Positions 17,644-25,984 of a stretch of DNA of 64,000 bases are shown here, one piece after another. A program made the position numbers and the translations under genes. A model generated the notes under the pieces. That model was given only the letters and a program-made list of their open reading frames with translations. It had not been told where the DNA came from and searched no databases. The stretch is from Streptomyces cupreus. GTDB lineage: Bacteria > Actinomycetota > Actinomycetes > Streptomycetales > Streptomycetaceae. Every line of letters starts with the position of its first letter. Position 1 is the first letter of the stretch. The stretch spans positions 248,001 to 312,000 of the forward strand of contig NZ_JACMSF010000002.1 of NCBI RefSeq assembly GCF_014257025.1, read 5' to 3'.

Positions 17644-18174
17644 GTGATCGTGGAGGGCATGGCGCAGGGCACCGAGGTCGCCGTCGCGGAACCGCACCGG
17701 CACGACACCCGCGAGGCGATCCTGTTCGGCGGCGTCTACGGCGCCGTCCTCGCCTGCTCGATGGTCGCCGCCCTCACCCAGTACGGCCACACCTCCCAGG
17801 CCAGCCGCCGCTACGACGCCCTGTGGCTGCTGGTGACCGCGCTGGCCTCCGCCCTCGCCCACGGATACGCCCACCACATCGCCGAGCGCTCACCGCGCCG
17901 CCGCTGGGACGCGCTGCGCGCCCTCGCCGACGAATGGCCCCTGGTCACGGCCGCACTGCCCACGGTGGCGATCCTGGCCGGGGCCGGCTGGGGCTGGTGG
18001 CCCGCGAACGGTGTGGAGTACCCCGCCTTCACCCTGAACATCGCCCTGCTGTTCACCCTGGGCCTGGTCACGGCCCGGTGGTCGCAGCGGTCATGGGCGG
18101 CCGCGGTACTGACCGGGCTGGTGGACGCGCTGCTCGGGGTAGGCGTAGTGGTGGCCAACGCGCTCATCAAGTGA
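17644..18174 (+). CDS. hypothetical multi-pass membrane protein
   Basis: 176 residues, not recognised. About four or five hydrophobic segments can be seen: GGVYGAVLACSMVAAL, LWLLVTALASALAHGY, WPLVTAALPTVAILAG, FTLNIALLFTLGLV and AVLTGLVDALLGVGVVV. A conserved-looking polar stretch AHGYAHHIAERSPRR lies after the second one. The start is uncertain: GTG 17644 follows the previous gene by 127 bases, and an in-frame ATG at 17659 is possible. It precedes the maleylacetate reductase gene by 31 bases on the same strand, but no functional link is evident. Confidence 0.7.
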   Translation: MIVEGMAQGTEVAVAEPHRHDTREAILFGGVYGAVLACSMVAALTQYGHTSQASRRYDALWLLVTALASALAHGYAHHIAERSPRRRWDALRALADEWPLVTAALPTVAILAGAGWGWWPANGVEYPAFTLNIALLFTLGLVTARWSQRSWAAAVLTGLVDALLGVGVVVANALIK

Positions 18175-18205
18175 ACGCGCGCTACGACCCCGTACTGGAG
18201 CGATC

Positions 18206-19285
18206 GTGAACGACAAGGACCCCCTCGCATTCATCCACGAGTCCCCGCCCGTGCGGATCGTGCTGCGCCCCGGCGCCGCCATCACGGCCACCGCCGACGA
18301 GGCCCGACGGCTCGGGCTGCGGCGGCTGTTGGTGCTCTCGGGCCCGCGCGGCGCCGGGACCGCGCAGGCCGTCGCGGACTCCCTCGGCCCGCTCTGCGTC
18401 GCGGTGCACGCCGAGGCGCTGATGCATGTCCCGGTGGAGGTGGCCGACCGGGCCGTCGAGGCGGCGCGCGCGGCGGGCGCCGACGGCTGCGTCGCGGTCG
18501 GCGGCGGCTCCTCGATCGGCCTCGGCAAGGCTGTCGCCCTGCGCACCGGCCTGCCGCTGATCGCGGTGCCGTCCACCTACTCCGGCTCGGAGATGACCCC
18601 CGTCTGGGGCCTGACCGAACACGGCGTCAGGCGCACCGGCCGCGACCCCGTCGTACAGCCGCGCAGTGTCGTCTACGACCCCGAACTGACCCTCTCCCTG
18701 CCGGTCCCGCTCTCCGTGACCAGCGGCGTCAACGCCATCGCGCACGCCGTCGAGGCCCTCTACGCGCCGGACGCCTCGCCCCTGACCCGGCTGACGGCCG
18801 AGGAGGGCCTCCGGGCGATGGCTGCCGCCCTGCCCGCCGTGGCCGACGACCCCGAGTCGCTCGACGCCCGCAGCCGCGCGCTGTACGGGGCCTGGCTGTG
18901 CGGGGTGAGTCTGGGCGCCGCCACCATGGGCCTGCACCACAAGCTGTGCCATGTCCTCGGCGGCTCCTTCGACCTCCCGCACGCCGAGACGTACACGCTG
19001 GTGCTGCCGCACGTCCTCGCCTACAACGCGCCCGCCGCCCCCGAGGCCGCCGCGGCCGTCGCCCGCGCCCTGCACACGGACGACGCCCCCCGCGCCCTGT
19101 GGGAGCTGCCCAGGCGCCTCGGCGCCCCGCACTCCCTCGCCCAACTCGGCCTGGCCGAGGCCGACTTGGAGCCGGCGGCCGCGCAGACCACGGGCGAGGT
19201 GTTCGTCAACCCCCGCCCCGTGACGATGGACGGGGTGCTTCAGGTGCTGCGCGGGGCGTACGAGGGAGCGCCGCCCGTTCAGTGA
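18206..19285 (+). CDS. maleylacetate reductase, iron-containing ADH family
   Basis: 359 residues. The nucleotide loop GGGSSIGLGKAVAL and the block IAVPSTYSGSEMTPVWGLTE are characteristic of maleylacetate reductases within the iron-ADH family. The region GLHHKLCHVLGGSFDLPHAE supplies the metal-site His residues. The enzyme reduces maleylacetate to 3-oxoadipate with NADH, the step after hydroxyquinol or chlorocatechol ring cleavage. No intradiol dioxygenase gene lies beside it. It is convergent, four bases apart, with the alcohol dehydrogenase gene. Confidence 0.87.
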   Translation: MNDKDPLAFIHESPPVRIVLRPGAAITATADEARRLGLRRLLVLSGPRGAGTAQAVADSLGPLCVAVHAEALMHVPVEVADRAVEAARAAGADGCVAVGGGSSIGLGKAVALRTGLPLIAVPSTYSGSEMTPVWGLTEHGVRRTGRDPVVQPRSVVYDPELTLSLPVPLSVTSGVNAIAHAVEALYAPDASPLTRLTAEEGLRAMAAALPAVADDPESLDARSRALYGAWLCGVSLGAATMGLHHKLCHVLGGSFDLPHAETYTLVLPHVLAYNAPAAPEAAAAVARALHTDDAPRALWELPRRLGAPHSLAQLGLAEADLEPAAAQTTGEVFVNPRPVTMDGVLQVLRGAYEGAPPVQ

Positions 19286-19288
19286 GCC

Positions 19289-20326
19289 CTACTCGTCGAA
19301 CGTGACGACCACCTTCTCCGCCGCGCCCGGCGTCATCGCCAGCGCGAAGGCCCGCTCCGCCTCGGCGAACGGGACGCGGTGGCTGATCAGTCGGGCGAAC
19401 CGCTGCTGGTGCTCGACGAGTTGGGGGGTGACCTCGAAGATCTCGCTGGGGTAGCCCTGGGAGGCGATCAGAGTCAACTCGCTGCGGAGCATCCCGCCGA
19501 GGTCGATGGCGTCGGACTTCTTCTGTACGGCGACCATGACCATCCTGGCGCCCCACTTGGCGGCGCCGATGACGGCGTCGAAGACCGCGGGGGCACCGGC
19601 GGCGTCGATGTAGATGTCGGTCCCGGCGCGCGGCTGCCCGAGGGCGTTGGCGGCCCCGCCGTGCAACTCGGTCAGCCGCTCGGTGACGTTCTCCGTCGCG
19701 GAGTTCACGACCGCGTCGGCGCCGACCGCGAGCGCGGTCTCCAGGCGCTCCGGGAGGACGTCGGCGACGACCACGTGCTCCACTCCGCGCAGCTTCAGCC
19801 AGATCGTGGCACCCAGGCCGATGGGCCCGGCGCCGAACACCACGACCTTGTCGGACGGCTTCGCCTCCGAGCGGTTGACACAGTGCAGGGCGACCGCCAT
19901 GGGCTCGTTGAGTGCCGCGACGTCGAAGGGGACATGGTCGGGGAAGACGGCGACACTCGTGCCGACCTCGGCGTTCTCGATGAGCAGATACTCGCTCATG
20001 CCGCCGAGCGGTCCGCCGCAGCCGATGATCCCGGACGGCGCGCCCTGCGGGTTCACCACGACGCGGTCGCCGGCCTTCAGCCCCGTGACCTCGGCACCCA
20101 CCGCGACGATCTCACCGGCCGGTTCATGACCGAGGGGGAGGGAGACCATGGATCCGCCGGGGCCGAAGGGGGCACCGCCCATATGCAGGAAGAAGGTGTC
20201 GGTGCCGCAGATTCCGCAGGCGCGGACGCGTACGAGGGCGTCCTTGGGGCCGGGGGCGGGCCGCTCGGCCTCGACGATCTCGATCTGGTTCTGGGCGCCG
20301 GTTCTGACGGTCTTCATCGTGGCCAT
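19289..20326 (-). CDS. zinc-dependent MDR-family alcohol dehydrogenase
   Basis: 345-residue medium-chain dehydrogenase. Catalytic zinc motif CGICGTDTFFLHMGG and GHEPAGEIVAVG are intact, and the Rossmann domain starts at VVFGAGPIGLGATIWL. The four-cysteine structural zinc lobe of classical enzymes is missing: its place holds NPQGAPSGIIGCGGPLGG, with a single Cys. It oxidises an alcohol or polyol, substrate unknown. It is divergent from the FCD-type GntR gene, which probably controls both directions. The gene could belong either to the polyol island on its left or to the aromatic operon on its right. Confidence 0.9.
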   Translation of the reverse strand: MATMKTVRTGAQNQIEIVEAERPAPGPKDALVRVRACGICGTDTFFLHMGGAPFGPGGSMVSLPLGHEPAGEIVAVGAEVTGLKAGDRVVVNPQGAPSGIIGCGGPLGGMSEYLLIENAEVGTSVAVFPDHVPFDVAALNEPMAVALHCVNRSEAKPSDKVVVFGAGPIGLGATIWLKLRGVEHVVVADVLPERLETALAVGADAVVNSATENVTERLTELHGGAANALGQPRAGTDIYIDAAGAPAVFDAVIGAAKWGARMVMVAVQKKSDAIDLGGMLRSELTLIASQGYPSEIFEVTPQLVEHQQRFARLISHRVPFAEAERAFALAMTPGAAEKVVVTFDE

Positions 20327-20371
20327 GGGATGCCTCGCTTTCTTTTCCTTGCTTCAGGCAAGCATGTCGCA

Positions 20372-20386
20372 CTTGATTAAGTCAAG
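20372..20386. promoter_or_regulatory. inverted repeat upstream of the alcohol dehydrogenase
   Basis: CTTGA-ttaag-TCAAG is a perfect 5-base-arm inverted repeat 46 bases before the dehydrogenase start, in an AT-rich patch. Its minus-strand reading contains a TTGACT -35-like box. It may be a regulator site for the divergent pair, but the evidence is pattern only. Confidence 0.35.
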
Positions 20387-20458
20387 CAACTGACTGAAGG
20401 GCAACCGGCCTCTCCGTCGTCCCTCGCCGCCGATTCGTGCGGGCAATACGTCGGACAA

Positions 20459-20492
20459 AATTGTTGACAATTCTGTTTGGCTAGATTTACGT
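20459..20492 (+). promoter_or_regulatory. promoter/operator of the GntR-gal-like operon
   Basis: AATTGT-TG-ACAATT (20459-20472) is a perfect palindrome with a two-base centre. It contains the -35 TTGACA (20464-20469), followed 17 bases later by TTACGT. TAGATT at 20482 is an alternative -10. A bound FCD regulator would cover the -35, so autoregulation of the whole operon is likely. Confidence 0.55.
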
Positions 20493-20522
20493 TCGACAGG
20501 CACTCACTCAGGGAGGGCAACG

Positions 20523-21173
20523 ATGCCGAAAGAAGCCCGTCCGAGCACCGGGGAGCAGGCCAAACGGCACGCGCTCGCGCGGCTGCGGCAGGCGATCCTG
20601 CACGGCGAGATGGCACCGGCACAGCGGCTGGTGGAGAACGAACTTGCTGAGCAGTTCGGTGTGACACGGGCGAGCATCCGCGCGGCGCTCATCGATCTGG
20701 AGGCCCAGGGCCTCGTCGAGCGGATCCGCAACCGCGGCTCGCGGGTGCGGGTGGTGACGGTGGAGGAAGCGGTCGCCATCACCGAATGCCGCATGGTCCT
20801 CGAAGGACTGTGCGCGGCAAAGGCGGCCGTCGCGGCGAGCGACGAGCAGCTGGCCGAACTCACCGAGCTGGGCACGGCGATGACCAAGGCCGTGGCCGAC
20901 GGCGAGCCGCTCACCTACTCCGACCTCAACCACGAACTGCACACCAGGATCCGGGAGTTCTCCGGCCAGCGGACCGCGCTGGAGCTGCTGGAGCGGCTCA
21001 ACGCCCAACTGGTGCGTCACCGCTTCCAGTTGGCGCTGAGGCCGGGGCGTCCGCAGCAGTCCCTGAATGAGCATCTGGCGATGATCGAGGCGATCAGGGC
21101 CAGGGACCCGCAGGCGGCCGAGGCGGCCGTCCGCGCCCACCTCACCAGCGTGATCGAGGCGCTGCGCGACTGA
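20523..21173 (+). CDS. GntR-family regulator with FCD domain
   Basis: 216 residues. The N-terminal winged helix (AKRHALARLRQAILHGE, GVTRASIRAALIDLEAQGL, RNRGSRVRVV) is joined to an all-helical FCD domain from about residue 85. FCD metal ligands appear in the region DLNHELHTRIREFSG and in the His of NEHLAMIEAIRARD. FCD regulators usually sense carboxylic acids such as dicarboxylates or aromatic-acid metabolites. It is the first gene before the galB-galC-galD-like operon, so an intermediate of that pathway is the probable ligand. Confidence 0.92.
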   Translation: MPKEARPSTGEQAKRHALARLRQAILHGEMAPAQRLVENELAEQFGVTRASIRAALIDLEAQGLVERIRNRGSRVRVVTVEEAVAITECRMVLEGLCAAKAAVAASDEQLAELTELGTAMTKAVADGEPLTYSDLNHELHTRIREFSGQRTALELLERLNAQLVRHRFQLALRPGRPQQSLNEHLAMIEAIRARDPQAAEAAVRAHLTSVIEALRD

Positions 21174-21220
21174 GACGGGGGGTGAGGCGGGCACACCTGT
21201 CACCCGAGGAGTTTTGAGCA

Positions 21221-21970
21221 ATGACCCAGGCCAACGCGCCCGCCCGCCCACGTTCGACGCTCGTCGTCACCGCGCACGCCGGGGACTTCGTGTGGCGCGC
21301 CGGTGGTGCCATCGCCCTGGCCGCTTCCCGCGGCGAGAAGGTCACCATCGCCTGTCTGACCTTCGGTGAGCGCGGGGAGTCCGCCAAGGCGTGGCGCGAG
21401 GGGAGGAAACTGGACGAGATCAAGGCGATACGGCGGGACGAGGCCGAGCGGGCCGCCGCCACCCTCGGCGCCGAGGTCCGCTTCTTCGACGCCGGCGACT
21501 ACCCGCTGATCGCCACCCCGGAGCTGACCGACCAGCTCGTCGAGGTGTACCGCGAGACCCAGCCGGACGTCGTCCTCACCCACCCCACCGACGACCCGTA
21601 CAACGGCGACCACCCCGCCGCCAACCGCATGGCCCTGGAGGCCCGGGTGCTCGCCCAGGCCATCGGCTACCCGGGCAAGGGCGAGATCATCGGCGCCCCG
21701 CCTGTCTTCTTCTTCGAGCCCCACCAGCCCGAGATGAGCGGCTTCAGGCCCGAGGTGCTCCTCGACATCACCGAGGTCTGGGAGACCAAGCGCAAGGCCA
21801 TGGAGTGCCTCGGCGCCCAGCAGCATCTGTGGGACTACTACACCGACCTCGCCGTCCGCCGCGGCGTCCAGCTGAGGCGCAACGCCGGCCCCAACCTGGG
21901 TCTCGCTCACAAGACCATGGCCGAGGCATACATGCGCCCCTACCCGCAGATCGCGAAGGAGCTGGCATGA
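21221..21970 (+). CDS. galB: PIG-L family protein, 4-oxalomesaconate hydratase-like (GalB type)
   Basis: 249-residue zinc hydrolase fold of the LmbE/PIG-L family. The zinc motif near the start is TAHAGDFVWRAGG, departing from the AHPDD of deacetylases as in GalB-like hydratases. Another His/Asp block is HPTDDPYNGDHPAANRM. GalB of Pseudomonas hydrates 4-oxalomesaconate to 4-carboxy-4-hydroxy-2-oxoadipate. The assignment rests mainly on the next two genes encoding the aldolase and tautomerase of the same pathway. Its ATG has a ggagttttgagca leader, and its end overlaps the aldolase gene by four bases. Confidence 0.82.
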   Translation: MTQANAPARPRSTLVVTAHAGDFVWRAGGAIALAASRGEKVTIACLTFGERGESAKAWREGRKLDEIKAIRRDEAERAAATLGAEVRFFDAGDYPLIATPELTDQLVEVYRETQPDVVLTHPTDDPYNGDHPAANRMALEARVLAQAIGYPGKGEIIGAPPVFFFEPHQPEMSGFRPEVLLDITEVWETKRKAMECLGAQQHLWDYYTDLAVRRGVQLRRNAGPNLGLAHKTMAEAYMRPYPQIAKELA

Positions 21971-22671
21971 GCGGCGTGATCGTCACCGGCCCGCCGAAGG
22001 CGGATCTGAAGGACGTCGACGCGCTGGCCGGTCACGGCGTGGCCACCGTCAGCGAGGCGATGGGCCGAACCGGCCTGCTGGGCCCGGGAATTCGCCCCGT
22101 CCAGCAGGGTGTCCGGGTCGCCGGTACCGCCGTCACCGTACTGAGCTGGCCCGGCGACAACCTCATGATCCATGCGGCCGTTGAGCAGTGCGGCGAGGGC
22201 GACATCCTGGTCGTCACCACCACCTCGCCGTGCACGGACGGCCTGTTCGGCGAGCTGTTCGCGACCGCCCTGCACCAGCGCGGCGTGCGCGGCGTCGTCC
22301 TCAGCACGGGCGTCCGCGACACCCAGGAGCTGCGGGACATGGGCTTCGCCGCCTGGTCCCGGGCGGTCTCCTCGCAGGGCACGGTCAAGGCGACGGGCGG
22401 GTCGGTCAACGTGCCGATCGCCATCGACGGCCAGGTGATCCGCCCCGGCGACGCGATCCTCGCCGACGACGACGGTGTCGTGGTCGTCCCTCGTGAACGC
22501 GTCCGCGAGACCGTCGAGAAGTCCGGGGCCCGCGAGGCCAAGGAGGCCGCCACCCGGGCCGCCTTCCTCGACGGCCAACTCGGCCTGGACCGCTACGGAC
22601 TGCGCGGGAAGCTGAAGGAACTCGGCGTCGAGTACCGGACGTACGAGGAGTACGAAGGGGAGCGGCCGTGA
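21967..22671 (+). CDS. galC: 4-carboxy-4-hydroxy-2-oxoadipate aldolase, RraA-like fold (GalC type)
   Basis: 234 residues. Class II, metal-dependent pyruvate aldolase related to RraA: GHGVATVSEAMGRTGLLGPGIR, the GDNLMIHAAVEQ loop, and the Arg-Asp catalytic/metal pair in STGVRDTQELRDMG. The known reaction splits 4-carboxy-4-hydroxy-2-oxoadipate to pyruvate and oxaloacetate, and the same enzymes decarboxylate oxaloacetate. The start ATG overlaps the previous stop (ATGA), and the end overlaps the next gene by four bases, so the operon is tightly coupled. Confidence 0.88.
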   Translation: MSGVIVTGPPKADLKDVDALAGHGVATVSEAMGRTGLLGPGIRPVQQGVRVAGTAVTVLSWPGDNLMIHAAVEQCGEGDILVVTTTSPCTDGLFGELFATALHQRGVRGVVLSTGVRDTQELRDMGFAAWSRAVSSQGTVKATGGSVNVPIAIDGQVIRPGDAILADDDGVVVVPRERVRETVEKSGAREAKEAATRAAFLDGQLGLDRYGLRGKLKELGVEYRTYEEYEGERP

Positions 22672-23753
22672 CCGAGGAGGTGCCCTGTCTGCTGATGCGC
22701 GGCGGCACCTCCAAGGGCGCCTACTTCCTCGCCGGTGACCTGCCCGCCGACCCGGCTGCCCGTGACGAGCTGCTGCTGAGGATCATGGGCAGCCCGGACG
22801 AGCGGCAGATCGACGGCCTGGGCGGCGCGCACCCGCTCACCAGCAAGGTCGCCGTCGTCTCGCCCTCGGCGGATCCGCGCGCCGACGTCGACTATCTGTT
22901 CCTCCAAGTCGCCGTCGACCGGCCCGAGGTGAGCGACCGTCAGAACTGCGGGAACATCCTCGCCGGCGTCGGCCCGTTCGCCGTCGAGCGCGGACTGGTC
23001 CGGCCCGGTGAGGAGTGCACCTCGGTCCGTATCCGGATGGTCAACTCCGGCGACCGGGCCACGGCGACCTTCCCCACGCCGGGCGGCCGGGTCGACTACA
23101 CCGGGAGCGCCGCGATCTCGGGTGTGCCGGGCACTGCCGCGCCCGTGGTGATCGAGTTCTCGGCCGGCGCCGGGAAGCTGCTGCCCACCGGGCGGGTGCG
23201 CGACGAGATCCACGGCACCCCCGTGACCTGCGTCGACAACGGCATGCCGACCGTGCTGATCGCAGCCTCCGATCTGAAGGTCACCGGGTACGAGACACCC
23301 ACGGACCTGGAGGAGGACGTCACCCTCGCCGACCGGCTGCGCAAGCTACGACTGGCGGCCGGACGGCTCATGGGTCTCGGTGACGTCTCGGACACCACCG
23401 TGCCCAAGCTCACGCTCCTCGCCCCGCCCCGCGACGGCGGCGCGGTGACCACCCGCACCTTCATTCCCGTACGCTGCCATACCGCGATCGGAGTGCTCGG
23501 GGCGGCGAGTGTCGCCGCAGGCCTTCGGATCGAGGGCAGCGTGGGGGAGGGGATCGCCCAGATCGATCCCGGAAGTGAACGGATTCGCATAGAACATCCC
23601 ACGGGATTCCTGGACATCGAAAGCAGCCTCGGCGCGGACGCCGACGGTCTTCCTTTCCCCCGCCGTACCGCCGTGCTCCGTACGGCCCGCAAGATCTTCG
23701 ACGGCTCCGTGTTTCCCAGGTCCGCCGAACAACCCACAGGAGGTCAACGATGA
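22668..23753 (+). CDS. galD: 4-oxalomesaconate tautomerase, PrpF family (GalD type)
   Basis: 361 residues of the PrpF/diaminopimelate-epimerase-like fold. CLLMRGGTSKGAYFLAGDLP is the family's signature start, and DRQNCGNILAGVGPFAVERG holds the catalytic Cys region. PrpF family members isomerise 2-methylaconitate in propionate use. GalD-type members convert between keto and enol 4-oxalomesaconate. The neighbours GalB and GalC favour the latter. Start is GTG overlapping the aldolase stop. The stop overlaps the dioxygenase start. Confidence 0.86.
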   Translation: MTEEVPCLLMRGGTSKGAYFLAGDLPADPAARDELLLRIMGSPDERQIDGLGGAHPLTSKVAVVSPSADPRADVDYLFLQVAVDRPEVSDRQNCGNILAGVGPFAVERGLVRPGEECTSVRIRMVNSGDRATATFPTPGGRVDYTGSAAISGVPGTAAPVVIEFSAGAGKLLPTGRVRDEIHGTPVTCVDNGMPTVLIAASDLKVTGYETPTDLEEDVTLADRLRKLRLAAGRLMGLGDVSDTTVPKLTLLAPPRDGGAVTTRTFIPVRCHTAIGVLGAASVAAGLRIEGSVGEGIAQIDPGSERIRIEHPTGFLDIESSLGADADGLPFPRRTAVLRTARKIFDGSVFPRSAEQPTGGQR

Positions 23754-24700
23754 CTCCGCCGCTCGGCGACATCGCCCACATCGGCCATGCGCAGCTGTTC
23801 ACCCCCGACCTGGACGCCAGCGTCGCCTTCTGCACCGACTACCTGGGCCTGACGGTCAACGGACAGCAGGACGACACCGTCTACCTGCGGACCTTCGACG
23901 ACTACGAGCACCACAGCCTGGTGCTCACCGCCCGGGAGAGGCCCGGCCTCGGCCGGCTCGCCCTGCGCACCTCCAGCGAGGAGGCGCTCCAGCGGCGGGT
24001 GAGCTCGGTGGAGGAGGCGGGCGGCTCCGGCCGCTGGGTGGAGGACGAGCCCGGTCTCGGCAAGCTGTACGTCACCACCGACCCGGACGGCCATGAACAC
24101 GCCCTGTACTGGGAGAGCGAACACTACGAAGCGCCCGAGGAGTTGAGGCCCGCGCTGAAGAACCAGCCGCAGGCCAAACCGAACCGGGGCGTGGGCGTAC
24201 GACGGCTCGACCACATCAACTTCCTCGCCGCCGACGTGCTCGCCAACGCCGAGTTCCAGCAGAACGTGCTCGGCGCCCGGCCGACGGAGCAGATCCGGCT
24301 CGACAGCGGGAAGATCGCGGCGCGCTGGCTGACGTACACGAACAAGTCGTACGACGTCGTCTACACCTCGGACTGGACCGGTTCCGCCGGGCGGCTGCAC
24401 CACATCGCCTTCGCGACCGACACCCGCGAGGACATCCTGCGCGCCGCCGATCTCGCCATCGACAGCGGGGTGTTCATCGAGACCGGACCGCACAAGCACG
24501 CCATCCAGCAGACGTTCTTCCTGTACGTCTACGAGCCCGGCGGCAACCGGATCGAGCTGTGCAATCCGCTCACCCGGCTGGTGCTGGCGCCCGACTGGCC
24601 GCTGATCACCTGGACCGAGGAGGAGCGCAAGAAGGGGCAGGCCTGGGGCCTGAAGACCATCGAGTCCTTCCATACGCACGGGACGCCACCGGTCGCGTAG
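23750..24700 (+). CDS. type I extradiol (VOC) ring-cleavage dioxygenase
   Basis: 316 residues with the two-domain catechol 2,3-dioxygenase architecture. The C-terminal domain keeps the iron triad: His in RRLDHINFLAADV (about residue 155), His in RLHHIAFATDTRED (about 218) and Glu in GNRIELCNPLTR (about 265). The N-terminal domain starts IAHIGHAQLFTPDLDASV. Such enzymes cleave a catechol next to its hydroxyls with O2. As the last coupled gene of a GalB/C/D operon it should make 4-oxalomesaconate or a related acid, although known gallate dioxygenases (GalA, LigAB-like) belong to an unrelated fold. Confidence 0.88.
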   Translation: MTPPLGDIAHIGHAQLFTPDLDASVAFCTDYLGLTVNGQQDDTVYLRTFDDYEHHSLVLTARERPGLGRLALRTSSEEALQRRVSSVEEAGGSGRWVEDEPGLGKLYVTTDPDGHEHALYWESEHYEAPEELRPALKNQPQAKPNRGVGVRRLDHINFLAADVLANAEFQQNVLGARPTEQIRLDSGKIAARWLTYTNKSYDVVYTSDWTGSAGRLHHIAFATDTREDILRAADLAIDSGVFIETGPHKHAIQQTFFLYVYEPGGNRIELCNPLTRLVLAPDWPLITWTEEERKKGQAWGLKTIESFHTHGTPPVA

Positions 24701-24733
24701 CGCGACCGCGTCAGGGGCCGTACCGAATCGTCG

Positions 24734-24931
24734 ATGAGATTGTTGACTGGCCTTCCTGGCCGTAAGCACCGCCAGAACGCCCTGCTCATCGCCGTGGACC
24801 CGGCGGCCTTCGGTGACCCGGACGCCGCCGTGGCCGACGAGCGGGCCGCGCAGGGGATCCCGGTCACGCCGAGGGTGTGGCGCGAACTGACGGAGGCGGC
24901 GGAGAAGTTCGGCCTCAACCCGCCCGCCTGA
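24734..24931 (+). pseudogene. C-terminal remnant of an Ldh2-type malate/lactate dehydrogenase
   Basis: Only the last 50 or so residues survive: ALLIAVDPAAFGDPDAA, then an Arg/Ala-rich helix and VTPRVWRELTEAAEKFG, which fits the tail of the malate/L-lactate dehydrogenase (YlbC/Ldh2) family. The catalytic and NAD-binding regions are gone. The first dozen codons of the frame do not fit the family. It follows the dioxygenase gene by 33 bases, so the operon probably once had a sixth gene whose body was deleted. Confidence 0.55.
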
Positions 24932-24939
24932 CCGGCTCG

Positions 24940-24968
24940 TCGCCGGCCGATCGGGGGACGGCCGGCGA
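24940..24968 (+). terminator. hairpin terminator after the gal-like operon
   Basis: Perfect 10-base stem tcgccggccg / cggccggcga with a nine-base loop, nine bases after the remnant's stop. GC-rich without a T tract, as usual in Streptomyces. Confidence 0.6.
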
Positions 24969-25071
24969 GGGGGACGTACGTACGCCAGAGCGGGAGTCAG
25001 ACAGGAGCATCCGGCCGCATACGCTATGGTTTACCTGCGAGTTCTCGCGGATCAGCGCGAGAGGAACGCAC

Positions 25072-25145
<74 letters not shown>

Positions 25146-25172
25146 CAGCTATACGACTAGTTGTCGCAGGTC

Positions 25173-25206
25173 AGGGCCTTGGATCACTTAGGTGAGACGA
25201 GGCCCT
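25173..25206 (+). terminator. weak hairpin after tRNA-Pro
   Basis: agggcct (25173-25179) pairs with aggccct (25200-25206) around a 20-base AT-richer loop. It is the only stem near the tRNA 3' end and probably its terminator. Confidence 0.35.
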
Positions 25207-25433
25207 TGATCGTTTCTGAGGCTTTCGACTCACAATATGAGGCCGCGATTCGCAACCGGGGCCGCTCGGTCACGACTTAAGCAACGGTGGTGCCGACGCT
25301 CTCAGCGGGCGGTACCTTTCCGGGCACAACTGCCCCTGCGGGGCGGTCTGGGGGAAGGGGGCCAGCATTGCAGTCAGCCCGCTCTGGCAAGCTCCACGGC
25401 CTTGGTCAACAGAGCTGGCCTTCAGGCAGGTGG

Positions 25434-25640
25434 TGGGACGATTGAGGTGCACCGCAACGGAATACTGCCAACTGATCCCTACCTCGTTGTCGTCGAGATC
25501 AAGAACTCTGGACGACATGCGATCCCCAGCCAACAGTTCGATCGAGACAGGCCTTTGGAACTAGATCTGGATGTACCGATCGTCGAGTTGATGGATGCCA
25601 GTATCAGTGATGGCGCGTCCGTCATGAACGCATGCGACTG
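25434..25640 (+). pseudogene. fragment of an unrecognised actinobacterial protein
   Basis: The frame reads about 65 residues of protein-like sequence (EVHRNGILPTDPYLVVVEIK, IPSQQFDRDRPLELDLDVP, IVELMDASI) with balanced composition. The rest of the surrounding 191-codon frame is low-complexity Arg/Ser/Pro of the sort seen in non-coding frames. The pattern resembles a recurring domain in uncharacterised Streptomyces proteins, but I cannot name it. It has no credible start or ribosome site. It lies in the scar region next to tRNA-Pro. Confidence 0.4.
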
Positions 25641-25984
25641 GGTCGGGTGCCGCCGCAGCCGCGGCGCTCGCACGGGTCCTGTCGTGAGCCTCCCACACCC
25701 TCAACCGAGTAGCTCGCTCAGCTTCTCCGAGCCTGCCTTGAGACTCTGCGGGTCGGGATGGACGTACACGCGCTTGGTTGTCCGTCTTGAACGGGCGCCC
25801 AAGGACTACTGACCTTCAAAGCGTGGTGTCGCAGGGTTCACGTCTCGTGATCCCTGCGGTATGCCGACGTGGTCAGTGGGAACGGTGACGGGCGGTGAGC
25901 GACAGGTCGTTCAGCGTGGAGTCCTGGTGTCAGTCGTCTCCTGACGGCATCGGGTCTTCCCCGAAGCCGAGTATGGCGGTGGAC

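Larger units (their letters stand above)
25146..25984. other. gene-poor scar next to tRNA-Pro
   Basis: Besides the weak hairpin and the fragment at 25434, nothing coding can be supported here. Base composition is visibly less GC-rich than the flanks (runs such as cacaatatgagg), consistent with leftovers of an integrated element. A second copy of the tRNA 3' end was not found downstream. Confidence 0.5.
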
